A DNA stretch of 64,000 bases, taken from positions 2,542,001-2,606,000 of the forward strand of contig NZ_CP109427.1 in NCBI RefSeq assembly GCF_036250695.1, given 5' to 3'. How positions within the stretch are numbered: position 1 is the first letter of the stretch; every line of letters begins with the position of its first letter. Shown here piece after piece: positions 33,600-43,700 of the stretch. Made by a program: the position numbers and the translations under genes. The notes beneath the pieces were generated by a model, which saw only the letters and a program-made list of their open reading frames with translations, was not told the origin of the DNA and made no database searches. The DNA comes from Streptomyces sp. NBC_01497. GTDB lineage: Bacteria > Actinomycetota > Actinomycetes > Streptomycetales > Streptomycetaceae.

Positions 33600-34412
33600 G
33601 TGCCCCGGACTGAGGAGGGCCTCCTCGACCGCCGCTCATTGCACGAGCGCATCGCGGCCGATCTGCGCGACGAGATCATGACCGGCGATCTGGCACCAGG
33701 CGCCAAGCTGCCCTCCACAGCCCAGCTCAAGGAGCGGTTCTCCGCCTCGAACGCGACCATCCAGAAGGCACTTCAGCTGCTCAAGGACGAACACCTCGTC
33801 GTGGGCCGGGCAGGTGCGGCCGTGACCGTCCGGGAGCATCAGCAGCAGACGGTCCGGCCCGAGGCCTCCATGATCCCTGGCCCGGGGGACGGACCGTACC
33901 CCTGGCTGCCCGGGATCCGCTCCGCGGGCGCGGCCAAAAGCAGGCTTCTGGACGTCGGTGAGACCGTGCCGCCCGCGGACGTGGCCGCCGTACTGCGTCT
34001 GGCCGGTGAAGCCCTGGCGCTGCGGCGGAGCCAGGTGCTGACGGTCGACGGCGAGCCGGTCGAACTCGTTCACTCGTACTACCCGCCGGACCTGGCCCGC
34101 GGCACTCCGCTCGCGGAACGGCGGCGCATCAAGGGTGGGACGCCGGCCCTCCTGGCGGACCTCGGCCACCGGGTCCTCCGGTGTGTGGATCTCGTTTCCG
34201 CCCGGGTACCGACGCAGGAGCAGTATGAGAACCTGCGCCTGCCCGGTGATCTTCCCGTCCTGCGGACGCTCCGGGTGGCGTACGCCGCCTGTCCCGAGGG
34301 CGAGCGGCCCGTGGAGGCCACCGTGATGGCCAAGGCCGGGCACCTCTACCAGCTGCGGTACGAGTTCCACCCCGAGCATCCCGTCACCCCGCAGGCGCCG
34401 CCCCCGGCCTGA
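33600..34412 (+). CDS. GntR/HutC-type regulator with UTRA domain
   Basis: 270 residues. Winged HTH at about 15-80: R-I-A-A-D-L-R-D-E-I-M-T-G-D-L-A-P-G-A-K-L-P-S, then F-S-A-S-N-A-T-I-Q-K-A-L-Q-L-L-K. UTRA domain from about 105: V-G-E-T-V-P, Q-V-L-T-V-D-G-E-P-V-E-L-V-H-S-Y-Y-P, with parallel features to the preceding protein. GTG 33600 avoids the overlap given by TTG 33585. The ligand is unknown; HutC-type relatives bind small amino-acid or sugar metabolites. Confidence 0.9.
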   Translation: MPRTEEGLLDRRSLHERIAADLRDEIMTGDLAPGAKLPSTAQLKERFSASNATIQKALQLLKDEHLVVGRAGAAVTVREHQQQTVRPEASMIPGPGDGPYPWLPGIRSAGAAKSRLLDVGETVPPADVAAVLRLAGEALALRRSQVLTVDGEPVELVHSYYPPDLARGTPLAERRRIKGGTPALLADLGHRVLRCVDLVSARVPTQEQYENLRLPGDLPVLRTLRVAYAACPEGERPVEATVMAKAGHLYQLRYEFHPEHPVTPQAPPPA

Positions 34413-34440
34413 GCGCCGCCCCCGGGGCCGCCACGCGCGC

Positions 34441-34471
34441 CACCGCCCGGAAGCGGGGCTTCCGGGCGGTG
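34441..34471. terminator. Bidirectional terminator between GntR gene and lon
   Basis: Perfect 14-bp inverted repeat CACCGCCCGGAAGC / GCTTCCGGGCGGTG around a GGG loop, between two convergent stop codons (34412 and 34500). It serves both transcripts. Confidence 0.88.
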
Positions 34472-34499
34472 GGGGCTTGCTGTTCTCGCGGGGCGCCGG

Positions 34500-36911
34500 T
34501 CAGGCCGCGGCCGAGACCGGGAGCTCCGCCGGGGACAGGGCGATCTCCAGGACCTGGCGGACGTCCGTTACCGGGTGGACCTCCAGCTTCTCCAGGACCT
34601 CGGCGGGCACGTCGTCCAGGTCGGCCTCGTTCCGCTTCGGGATCACGACCGTCGTGACGCCCGCGCGGTGCGCGGCCAGCAGCTTCTGCTTCAGGCCGCC
34701 GATGGGCAGGACCCGGCCGGTCAGGGAGACCTCGCCGGTCATCGCGACGTCGTTGCGGACCTGGCGGCCGCTGAGCAGCGACGCGAGGGCCGTCGTCATC
34801 GTGATGCCCGCGCTGGGGCCGTCCTTCGGGACCGCTCCGGCCGGGAAGTGGATGTGCACACCCCGGTCCTTCAGGTCACCGACCGGCAGTTCGAACTCCG
34901 CACCGTGCGAGCGCAGGTACGAGAGGGCGATCTGCGCCGACTCCTTCATCACGTCACCGAGCTGACCGGTCAGGGTCAGCCCCGCGCCACCGGTCTCCGG
35001 GTCCGCCAGCGACGCCTCCACGAAGAGGACGTCACCTCCGGCTCCGGTGACCGCGAGGCCCGTCGCCACGCCGGGTACCGCGGTGCGGCGCTCGGCCGGG
35101 TCCGTCGCGGACTCGGGCACGTGGTGCGGCCTGCCGATCAGCTTGCGCAGGTGGTCGGCGCCCAGTGCGAACGGCAGCTCGCGCTCACCGAGTTCGTGCT
35201 GCGCCGCGACCTTGCGCAGCAGCCGCGCGATGGCCCGCTCCAGGTTCCGCACGCCCGCCTCGCGGGTGTACTCCCCTGCCAGCTTGCGCAGCGCGTCGTC
35301 GCCGATGGAGACCTCGCCGGTCTCCAGACCCGCGCGCTCCAGCTGCCGGGGCAGCAGGTGGTCGCGGGCGATGACGACCTTCTCGTCCTCCGTGTAGCCG
35401 TCGAGCGTGACGAGCTCCATGCGGTCCAGCAGGGCCTCGGGGATGGCGTCGAGCACGTTGGCGGTGGCCAGGAAGACCACGTCGGAGAGGTCGAGTTCGA
35501 CCTCCAGGTAGTGGTCGCGGAACGTGTGGTTCTGTGCGGGGTCGAGGACCTCCAGCAGGGCCGCGGCCGGGTCGCCCCGGAAGTCGGAGCCGACCTTGTC
35601 GATCTCGTCCAGCAGGACCACCGGGTTCATGGACCCGGCCTCCTTGATGGCGCGGACGATACGGCCGGGCAGCGCGCCGACGTACGTACGCCGGTGGCCC
35701 CGGATCTCCGCCTCGTCCCGCACGCCGCCGAGCGCGACGCGGACGAACTTCCGGCCCATCGCGTGCGCGACGGACTCGCCGAGGGACGTCTTGCCGACCC
35801 CGGGCGGACCCACGAGGGCCAGCACGGCGCCGCCGCGGCGGCCTCCGACGACGCCGAGCCCCCGGTCGTCGCGGCGTTTGCGCACCGCCAGGTACTCGGT
35901 GATGCGTTCCTTCACGTCCTCAAGGCCCGCGTGCTCCTCGTCGAGGATCCGCTGGGCGCCCTGGATGTCGTAGGCGTCCTCGGTGCGCTCGCTCCACGGC
36001 AGTTCGAGGACGGTGTCGAGCCAGGTGCGGATCCAGGAGCCCTCGGGGCTCTGGTCGCTGGACCGCTCCAGCTTCTCGACCTCCTTGAGGGCCGCCTCCC
36101 GGACCTTCTCCGGCAGGTCGGCGGCCTCGACACGCGAGCGGTAGTCGTCGGACTCGTCGTCCTCGCCACCGCCGTCGAGATCGCGCAGTTCCTTGCGTAC
36201 GGCCTCCAGCTGGCGCCGCAGCAGGAACTCGCGCTGCTGCTTGTCGACGCCTTCCTGGACATCCTTCGCGATGGACTCGGCGACGTCCTGCTCGGCCAGG
36301 TGCTCCCGCAGCTGCTGCGTGGCGAGCTTCAGCCGGGCGACCGGCTCGGCCGTCTCCAGCAGTTCCACCTTCTGGGCGGTGGACAGGAAGGGCGAGTAAC
36401 CGGAGTTGTCGGCGAGGGCGGACACGTCGTCGATCTGCTGGACGCGGTCCACCACCTGCCAGGCGCCACGCTTCTTCAGCCAGTCGGTGGCGAGCGCCTT
36501 GTACTCCTTCACGAGTTCCGTCACGGAACCGGGCAGCGGCTCGGGCACCTCCTCGTCGATGCTGATGCCCTCGACCCACAGGGCCGCGCCGGGACCACTC
36601 GTACCGGCCCCGATCTGCACCCGTCCGCGTCCGCGGATCAGGGCACCGGGGTCCCCGTCGGAGAGCCGGCCCACCTGCTCGACCGTACCGAGCACGCCGG
36701 TCGCCGCGTACGAACCGTCGATCCGCGGCACGAGCAGCACCCGCGGCTTTCCGGCACCGTCACCGTCCGCACGCGCGGCGGCCTGTGCGGCCTCGACGGC
36801 AGCCCGGGCTTCGGCGTCGGACAGGTCCAGAGGTACCACCATGCCGGGGAGCACGACCTCGTCGTCGAGCGGCAGCACGGGAAGCGTGAGTGGTGTGGAA
36901 ATAACAGCCAT
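34500..36911 (-). CDS. lon: ATP-dependent protease Lon
   Basis: 803 residues, normal length for Lon. Domains: N-terminal substrate-recognition region (about 1-200), coiled coil, AAA+ module with Walker A G-P-P-G-V-G-K-T (368-375) and Walker B V-V-L-L-D-E-I-D (431-438), then the Ser-Lys protease: S700 in D-G-P-S-A-G and K743 in G-G-L-K-Q-K-L-L-A-A-H-R. The 43-residue spacing equals that of the E. coli enzyme. Lon degrades damaged and regulatory proteins. ATG 36911 has a GGGGAG site; a HAIR-type operator lies 23 bp upstream, so control by HspR is expected. Confidence 0.97.
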   Translation of the reverse strand: MAVISTPLTLPVLPLDDEVVLPGMVVPLDLSDAEARAAVEAAQAAARADGDGAGKPRVLLVPRIDGSYAATGVLGTVEQVGRLSDGDPGALIRGRGRVQIGAGTSGPGAALWVEGISIDEEVPEPLPGSVTELVKEYKALATDWLKKRGAWQVVDRVQQIDDVSALADNSGYSPFLSTAQKVELLETAEPVARLKLATQQLREHLAEQDVAESIAKDVQEGVDKQQREFLLRRQLEAVRKELRDLDGGGEDDESDDYRSRVEAADLPEKVREAALKEVEKLERSSDQSPEGSWIRTWLDTVLELPWSERTEDAYDIQGAQRILDEEHAGLEDVKERITEYLAVRKRRDDRGLGVVGGRRGGAVLALVGPPGVGKTSLGESVAHAMGRKFVRVALGGVRDEAEIRGHRRTYVGALPGRIVRAIKEAGSMNPVVLLDEIDKVGSDFRGDPAAALLEVLDPAQNHTFRDHYLEVELDLSDVVFLATANVLDAIPEALLDRMELVTLDGYTEDEKVVIARDHLLPRQLERAGLETGEVSIGDDALRKLAGEYTREAGVRNLERAIARLLRKVAAQHELGERELPFALGADHLRKLIGRPHHVPESATDPAERRTAVPGVATGLAVTGAGGDVLFVEASLADPETGGAGLTLTGQLGDVMKESAQIALSYLRSHGAEFELPVGDLKDRGVHIHFPAGAVPKDGPSAGITMTTALASLLSGRQVRNDVAMTGEVSLTGRVLPIGGLKQKLLAAHRAGVTTVVIPKRNEADLDDVPAEVLEKLEVHPVTDVRQVLEIALSPAELPVSAAA

Positions 36912-36933
36912 GATCTCCCCTTCGGCAATCAAG

Positions 36934-36952
36934 TTGAGCTATGCAGGCTCAA
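36934..36952. promoter_or_regulatory. HAIR-type operator (HspR binding site) ahead of lon
   Basis: TTGAG-N9-CTCAA at 36934-36952 (read either strand) matches the core of the HspR-associated inverted repeat CTTGAGT-N7-ACTCAAG: exact arms and exact spacing. HspR control of lon is established in Streptomyces. It lies 23 bp before the ATG in the only AT-rich patch of the gap. Confidence 0.8.
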
Positions 36953-37218
36953 TGCTTATGAGTGCCCGGATGTTCCCGGTGGTGCCGGGTGTTCGCCGTG
37001 GGCGATCATCCCTCCCCGGCCCCCGGCTCCCCCGAGCGCCGCGGCTCCGTCCCCACCTGCGGTTTCGCGGCCGCTTCACCAGCACCCGCGCACGCCCCTG
37101 CGAACCTGCCCGGCGGACAGCCGGTGAGTCGGGAACGCCGGGTGGGGTCCGCGCATTCCGGACGGAACGCCTCCACGCACGGGCCGGGGCACCGTCGACG
37201 GCGCCCCGGCCCGCAAGC

Positions 37219-37413
37219 TCAGGGCGCCTCGGTGCCCGCGCCGCAGGCCCCGGGCGCCTCCCACTCCACCTCGACGGCGGCCGTCAGCGTCTCCACCGCG
37301 TCCTCCCAGGGCAGAATCCGGGGCTCGGTCCGCCGCCGCCATCTGTTGGCGGCGAACCGCACACCCGCGACGCCCCTCCACCACCGCCGCGCGGGGTGGG
37401 GTGGACGGCCCAT
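37219..37413 (-). CDS. Possible small protein of unknown function
   Basis: 64 residues starting M-G-R-P-P-H-P, with R-R-W-W-R-G-V-A-G-V-R-F-A-A-N-R-W-R-R-R and then I-L-P-W-E-D-A-V-E-T-L-T-A-A-V-E-V-E-W. The mix of Trp/Arg N half and acidic C half has amino-acid use unlike the Arg/Pro/Gly shadow frames. No ribosome site is clear, and there is no confirmed family, so it remains tentative. Otherwise the 36953-37666 gap shows no gene. Confidence 0.4.
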   Translation of the reverse strand: MGRPPHPARRWWRGVAGVRFAANRWRRRTEPRILPWEDAVETLTAAVEVEWEAPGACGAGTEAP

Positions 37414-37666
37414 GGCGCCGCGCGTGAGCGGCCCGGCGCCGCGGGGCGGGGGCGTGCGCGGCGGTTGCGGGGGCATACGTCGGGGGCATACGGGTGCCGC
37501 GGGGCGCCGCACGTGCGGCGCGCCCCCCGCCGGGCCGGCCGGCGCCCGGTGCGCTGCCAGGATGGGGCGTGCCGCGGCGGACCGTGCCCGTCATGACGTC
37601 CGGTGGCGCGCGGTACGGGTGCGCCGGGCGACGACCCACGAGAGACAGAGAGACAGGAGTGCCGAC

Positions 37667-38392
37667 GTGCCCGATCCGGCCGCTGCCCAGGGCAGCGCAG
37701 CAGGACCGCCCGTCACGCTGGACCGGCGGGAGGGGCCCTACGGCGAGATCGTGCTGCGGCGGCGGCCCGTCGAGGGGGACGGCGCGGACGTTCTGGAGAT
37801 CATCGCCAACGGCACCTTCCTGATGGACACCTCGGACGGGCGCTCCGAGCGGCTCCTCGTCGACGCCGCGTTCCGCGCGCTGCCCGAGGAGCGGCAGAGC
37901 ATGCTGCCGTCGGTGCTGATCGGCGGTCTCGGCGTCGGCTTCTCCCTCGCGCACGCGGTCGCCGACCCCCGGTGGGGCCGGATCACGGTGGTCGAACGGG
38001 AGCAGGCCATCATCGACTGGCACCACGAGGGGCCGCTCGCGCGGATCTCGAAGGCCGCGCTGATCGATCCGAGAACTGTGATTCTGCACACCGATCTTCT
38101 GGACTATGTACGTACCACCTCCGACAGGTATGACGCACTGTGTCTGGACATCGACAACGGGCCGGACCGACCGGTCACCGAGAGCAACGAAATCCTCTAC
38201 GCAGAGGAAGGACTTGCCGCCTGCCAGGCCCTGTTGAACCCCTCGGGGGTACTTGCCGTCTGGTCCGCGCAACCCTCTCCGACCTTTGCCGATGCATTGC
38301 GGAATGCCGGATTCACTGGGGTAACGCATGAAGAGGCAGGGGTTGCCCGGGGAGAGCCCGACGTCGTCCATCTCGCTGTTCGCACTGCGTAG
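37667..38392 (+). CDS. Spermidine synthase-like (aminopropyltransferase-fold) protein
   Basis: 241 residues. Class I methyltransferase-like Rossmann fold: L-I-G-G-L-G-V-G-F-S-L-A-H-A-V (nucleotide-binding loop, about 88-102), V-V-E-R-E-Q-A-I-I, and Y-D-A-L-C-L-D-I-D-N-G-P near the active site. It resembles the SpeE superfamily but lacks the usual N-terminal beta-sheet tetramer domain; whether it makes polyamines is unknown. GTG 37667 has AGGAG eight bases before it; the frame extends much further upstream without plausible coding. Divergent from lon by 755 bp. Confidence 0.8.
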   Translation: MPDPAAAQGSAAGPPVTLDRREGPYGEIVLRRRPVEGDGADVLEIIANGTFLMDTSDGRSERLLVDAAFRALPEERQSMLPSVLIGGLGVGFSLAHAVADPRWGRITVVEREQAIIDWHHEGPLARISKAALIDPRTVILHTDLLDYVRTTSDRYDALCLDIDNGPDRPVTESNEILYAEEGLAACQALLNPSGVLAVWSAQPSPTFADALRNAGFTGVTHEEAGVARGEPDVVHLAVRTA

Positions 38393-38533
38393 CCGAAAGG
38401 CCGCCCGTACCTCTACGCTGCTCCACGAAATACAGGATTCGACGATCTACGACACCCCCCAGGCAGTAAACCGACGTAGATCGGCGGATCGAGGGCATAC
38501 GGAGCGCGGAAGAACGCGTACCAGGGGCGGGCG

Positions 38534-39271
38534 ATGGAGCAGACACATACCAGCCACAACGGAGTGGCGGCCACGCCGGGCGCCCAGCGTCGGGTCCTCG
38601 TCGTCGAGGACGACGCCACGATCGTCGACGCCATCGCGGCCCGCTTGCGGGCCGAGGGCTTCCTCGTCCAGACGGCTGTCGACGGCCCCGCCGCGGTGGA
38701 CGCGGCGGAGGCGTGGCAGCCGGATCTGATGGTGCTCGACGTGATGCTGCCGGGGTTCGACGGGCTGGAGGTGTGCCGGCGTGTGCAGGCACAGCGACCG
38801 GTTCCCGTCCTGATGCTGACGGCACGCGACGACGAGACGGACATGCTCGTCGGGCTCGGCGTCGGCGCGGACGACTACATGACGAAGCCGTTCTCCATGC
38901 GGGAACTGGCGGCGCGCGTGCATGTGCTGCTGCGGCGGGTGGAGCGGGCCGCGCTGGCGGCCGTGACTCCGCGCAGCGGCATTCTCAGGCTGGGCGAACT
39001 GGAGGTCGACCACGCCCAGCGCCGGGTGCGGGTGCGCGGTGACGACGTGCACCTGACGCCGACGGAGTTCGATCTGCTGGTGTGCCTGGCGAACACGCCG
39101 CGGGCGGTCCTCTCGCGCGAGCAGCTGCTCGCCGAGGTGTGGGACTGGGCCGACGCGTCGGGCACGAGGACGGTCGACAGTCACATCAAGGCGCTGCGCC
39201 GCAAGATCGGCGCGGAGCGGATCCGCACGGTCCACGGCGTCGGGTACGCCCTGGAGACCCCGGCGCCATGA
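38534..39271 (+). CDS. OmpR-family response regulator
   Basis: 245 residues. Receiver domain 20-135 with acidic pair E25-D26-D27, phosphoacceptor D69 in M-V-L-D-V-M, T in M-L-T-A-R and K in Y-M-T-K-P-F. Winged-helix DNA-binding domain 145-240 ending R-T-V-D-S-H-I-K-A-L-R-R-K-I, R-T-V-H-G-V-G-Y. It overlaps its histidine kinase by 4 nt. The pair precedes kgd; this gene order is known in other Streptomyces, and the target is not established. Confidence 0.94.
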   Translation: MEQTHTSHNGVAATPGAQRRVLVVEDDATIVDAIAARLRAEGFLVQTAVDGPAAVDAAEAWQPDLMVLDVMLPGFDGLEVCRRVQAQRPVPVLMLTARDDETDMLVGLGVGADDYMTKPFSMRELAARVHVLLRRVERAALAAVTPRSGILRLGELEVDHAQRRVRVRGDDVHLTPTEFDLLVCLANTPRAVLSREQLLAEVWDWADASGTRTVDSHIKALRRKIGAERIRTVHGVGYALETPAP

Positions 39272-40425
39272 ACCTGGCGGGCCGGCCGGGGGACGGCGGC
39301 GGACGGAGCGTGGAGCGAGTGGGAAAGGGCCGGGCCGGCCCGCGCCGGGGTGACCGGTACGGCGTCCGGCCCTTCTCGATCAAGGCGAAGCTCGGCACTC
39401 TGGTCGTGGTCTCGGTCTTCATCACGACCGGGCTGCTGATGGTGGCGCTGCGGACCAAGACCGAGCTGCGGTTCATCACGGTCTTCTCGGTGATCGCGAC
39501 CCTGCTGATCACGCAGTTCGTGGCGCACGGCCTGACCGCTCCGCTGGACGAGATGAACACGGTCGCCAAGGGCATCTCCCACGGCGAGTACACCCGCCGG
39601 GTCAGCGGGGCGGACCGGCGCGACGAGCTGGGCGACCTGGCCTCGACGATCAACCGCATGGCGGACGATCTTGAGGACGTGGACCGGCACAGGAAAGAGC
39701 TGGTCGCGAACGTCTCGCACGAGCTGCGCACGCCGATCGCCGCGTTGCGGGCCGTCCTGGAGAACGTCGTGGACGGCGTCTCCGCGGCGGATCCGGAGAC
39801 GATGCGCACGGCACTGAGCCAGACGGAGCGGCTCGGCCGCCTGGTGGAGACGCTGCTCGACCTGTCGCGCATCGACAACGGCGTCGTCCCGCTGAAGGCC
39901 ACCCGTTTCGAGGTGTGGCCGTATCTGTCGGGTGTCCTCAAGGAGGCGAACCTCGCCGCCGCGCAGCGCGGCCTCAGCAGCGGTTCGGGGCTGCACACGA
40001 GGACCGACGTCCATCTGCACCTGGACGTCTCGCCGCCGGAGCTGACGGCGTACGCGGACGCGGAGCGCCTGCACCAGGTCGTGGCGAATCTCATCGACAA
40101 CGCGGTCAAGCACAGCCCGCCGCACGGCCGGGTGACCGTCCGGGCGCGGCGGGGCACCGCGCCGGAGTCGCTGCATCTGGAGGTCCAGGACGAGGGCCCG
40201 GGGATCCCGGAAGAGGAGCGCAGCAGGGTCTTCGAGCGCTTCAACCGCGGCCGGATCACGTCCGGCGGCAGCCAGGGCGGCGGGAACGACGGCGGCACGG
40301 GGCTCGGGCTCGCGATCGCCCGCTGGGCCGTGGATCTCCACGGCGGCCGGATAGGTGTGGCCGAATCGGCCCGTGGCTGCCGCATACGGGTCACCCTTCC
40401 GGGAGTGCCGCGGCAGCGGGATTGA
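39268..40425 (+). CDS. Sensor histidine kinase
   Basis: 385 residues. Two membrane helices (about 45-65 and 70-90) with almost no loop between them, so no large extracytoplasmic sensor; HAMP (95-150); H-box V-S-H-E-L-R-T-P-I-A; N-box N-L-I-D-N-A-V-K-H-S; D-E-G-P-G-I-P; F-E-R-F-N-R-G; G-T-G-L-G-L-A-I-A. Intact HisKA/HATPase. The lack of an outer domain suggests it senses membrane or cytosolic state. ATG 39268 overlaps the regulator stop (ATGA). Confidence 0.95.
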   Translation: MNLAGRPGDGGGRSVERVGKGRAGPRRGDRYGVRPFSIKAKLGTLVVVSVFITTGLLMVALRTKTELRFITVFSVIATLLITQFVAHGLTAPLDEMNTVAKGISHGEYTRRVSGADRRDELGDLASTINRMADDLEDVDRHRKELVANVSHELRTPIAALRAVLENVVDGVSAADPETMRTALSQTERLGRLVETLLDLSRIDNGVVPLKATRFEVWPYLSGVLKEANLAAAQRGLSSGSGLHTRTDVHLHLDVSPPELTAYADAERLHQVVANLIDNAVKHSPPHGRVTVRARRGTAPESLHLEVQDEGPGIPEEERSRVFERFNRGRITSGGSQGGGNDGGTGLGLAIARWAVDLHGGRIGVAESARGCRIRVTLPGVPRQRD

Positions 40426-40436
40426 CGGCTCGCGTC

Positions 40437-40478
40437 CATCGGGGTGACAGGGGCGGAGACGGTCCTGTCACCCCGATG
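40437..40478 (+). terminator. Terminator of the two-component operon
   Basis: Perfect 15-bp inverted repeat CATCGGGGTGACAGG / CCTGTCACCCCGATG with a 12-nt loop, 12 bp after the histidine-kinase stop. The rest of the 363-bp gap to kgd holds its promoter; no gene is seen. Confidence 0.9.
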
Positions 40479-40788
40479 CGCCGGAATGAACCCGAAAAAT
40501 ACCGGATGGCGTGGTTGGCGTATGCCGCCACCTGGGTACTACCAGTTCAGGACCGGTACATCGGCGACCGGAGCGGCCAGGGCCACGACACCTCTGGTTG
40601 TTCGGGAAGCCGTACGACCGTGGCCTGGCAAAACACGTTAGATTCCCGCCAAATCGCGCGCCGAAACACCTCCTGAGATGTGACGTGCGCGACGATGACC
40701 CGTCCGGCCTGCATCTGGCAGCCCGGTAGGCGTAGCCTTGATTTCCGCTGTCCATCACCTTGTGAAGCGGAAGAGGGCGGTTCACGCC

Positions 40789-43700
40789 GTGTCGTCTCAG
40801 TCCACCAGTAACGCGAGCATCTCGACCGATGGCCAAGACGGGCAGGGTCAAAACCCTGCCGCCGCCTTCGGCCCCAATGAGTGGCTTGTCGACGAGATCT
40901 ACCAGCAGTACCTCCAGGACCCGAACTCCGTCGACCGTGCCTGGTGGGACTTCTTCGCCGACTACAAGCCGGGTGGCACCGGCTCGGCGGACAAGACCAC
41001 GCAGACCGCAGCCGCGGACACCGCGGCTCCCGCGCAGCCGGCACCCGCTCCCGCGCAGCCGTCGGCGCCGGCTCCGGCCGCGCCCGCCGCCGCGCAGGCC
41101 CCGTCGCCCGCGCCGTCGGCACCCGCACAGGCCGCTCCCGCGCAGGCTCCGGCGGCTCCCGCCGCACCGCAGGCCCAGACGCCGCCTCCCGCGCCGTCAG
41201 CGCCCGTGCAGGCACCGGCCGCCCCCGCGCAGCCGGCCTCGGCCGCGAAGCCGGCCGCCAAGGCCGCTCCGAAGGCCGCACCGGCCGACGAGGCGGAGAC
41301 CGGCCCGGAGTACGTGACGCTGCGTGGCCCGTCGGCCGCCGTCGCGAAGAACATGGCGGCCTCGCTCGAACTGCCCACGGCGACGTCCGTGCGCGCGGTT
41401 CCGGTGAAGCTGCTGTTCGACAACCGCATCGTCATCAACAACCACCTCAAGCGCGCCCGCGGCGGGAAGATCTCTTTCACGCACCTCATCGGGTACGCGA
41501 TGGTGCAGGCCATCAAGGCCATGCCGTCGATGAACCACTCGTTCGTCCAGAAGGACGGCAAGCCGACCCTGGTCAAGCCGGCGCACGTGAACCTCGGCCT
41601 CGCCATCGACCTGGTGAAGCCGAACGGCGACCGTCAGCTCGTCGTCGCCGGCATCAAGAAGGCCGAGACGCTCGGTTTCTTCGAGTTCTGGCAGGCGTAC
41701 GAGGACATCGTCAGGCGCGCCCGCAACGGCAAGCTCACGATGGACGACTTCACGGGCGTCACGGTCTCGCTGACGAACCCGGGCGGTATCGGCACGGTCC
41801 ACTCCGTGCCTCGCCTGATGCCCGGCCAGAGCGTCATCCTCGGCGTCGGTGCCATGGAGTACCCGGCCGAGTTCCAGGGCACGTCCCAGGACACCCTGAA
41901 CCAGCTGGGCATCTCGAAGGTCATGACGCTGACCTCGACGTACGACCACCGGGTCATCCAGGGTGCGGCGTCCGGCGAGTTCCTGCGGATCGTCAACCAG
42001 CTGCTGCTGGGCGAGAACGGCTTCTACGACGAGATCTTCGAGTCGCTGCGGATCCCGTACGAGCCGGTCCGCTGGATGAAGGACATCGACGCGTCGCACG
42101 ACGACGACGTCACGAAGGCCGCGCGCGTCTTCGAGCTGATCCACTCCTACCGGGTGCGCGGCCACGTCATGGCCGACACCGACCCGCTGGAGTACCGCCA
42201 GCGCAAGCACCCCGACCTCGACGTCACCGAGCACGGCCTCACCCTGTGGGACCTGGAGCGGGACTTCGCCGTCGGCGGCTTCGCGGGCAAGTCCACCATG
42301 ACGCTGCGCGACATCCTGGGCGTCCTGCGCGACTCGTACTGCCGCACCATCGGCATCGAGTACATGCACATCCAGGACCCGAAGCAGCGCAAGTGGCTGC
42401 AGGACCGGGTGGAGCGCCCGCACTCGAACCCCGAGCGCGAGGAGCAGCTGCGGATCCTGCGCCGGCTGAACGCCGCCGAGGCGTTCGAGACGTTCCTTCA
42501 GACGAAGTACGTCGGCCAGAAGCGCTTCTCGCTGGAGGGCGGCGAGTCCGTCATCCCGCTGCTGGACGCGGTGCTGGACGCGGCGGCCGAGTCGCGTCTC
42601 GACGAGGTCGTCGTCGGCATGTCGCACCGTGGCCGGCTCAACGTGCTGGCGAACATCGTCGGCAAGTCGTACGCGCAGATCTTCCGCGAGTTCGAGGGCA
42701 ACCTCGACCCGAAGTCGATGCACGGCTCCGGCGACGTGAAGTACCACCTGGGCGCCGAGGGCACGTTCACGGGCCTGGACGGCGAGCAGATCAAGGTGTC
42801 GCTGGCGGCGAACCCCTCGCACCTGGAGACCGTCGACCCGGTCATCGAGGGCATCGCCCGCGCCAAGCAGGACATCATCAACAAGGCGGGCACGGACTTC
42901 ACGGTCCTGCCGGTGGCCCTGCACGGCGACGCGGCCTTCGCGGGCCAGGGCGTCGTCGCGGAGACGCTGAACATGTCGCAGCTGCGCGGCTACCGCACCG
43001 GCGGCACCGTGCACATCGTCATCAACAACCAGGTCGGCTTCACCGCCGCCCCGGAGGCGTCCCGCTCGTCGATGTACGCGACGGACGTGGCCCGCATGAT
43101 CGAGGCGCCGATCATCCACGTGAACGGTGACGACCCGGAGGCCGTGGTCCGCGTCGCGCGGCTGGCCTTCGAGTTCCGTCAGGCGTTCAACAAGGACATC
43201 GTCATCGACATGATCTGCTACCGCCGCCGCGGTCACAACGAGGGCGACAACCCGCAGTTCACGAACCCGCAGATGTACAACCTGATCGACAACAAGCGCT
43301 CGGTGCGCAAGCTGTACACCGAGTCGCTGATCGGCCGGGGCGACATCACGCTGGAGGAGGCCGAGCAGGCGCTCCAGGACTTCCAGGGACAGCTGGAGAA
43401 GGTCTTCGCGGAGGTCCGCGAGGCCACCTCGCAGCCGTCCGAGGCGGTCGTCCCGGGCGCGCAGGCCGAGTTCCCGGTGAGCGTCACGACCGGGGTCTCC
43501 CAGGAGGTCGTCAAGCGGATCGCCGAGTCGCAGGTCAACATCCCCGACGGGATCCACGTCCACCCGCGGCTCATGCCGCAGCTCCAGCGCCGCGCGGCCT
43601 CCGTCGACGACGGCACGATCGACTGGGGCACCGGCGAGACGCTGGCCATCGGCTCGCTGCTGATGGAGGGCACCCCGGTCCGCCTGGCGGGCCAGGACAC

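Noticed and set aside
34575..37127. 850-aa plus-strand frame
   Set aside because: Antisense to lon.
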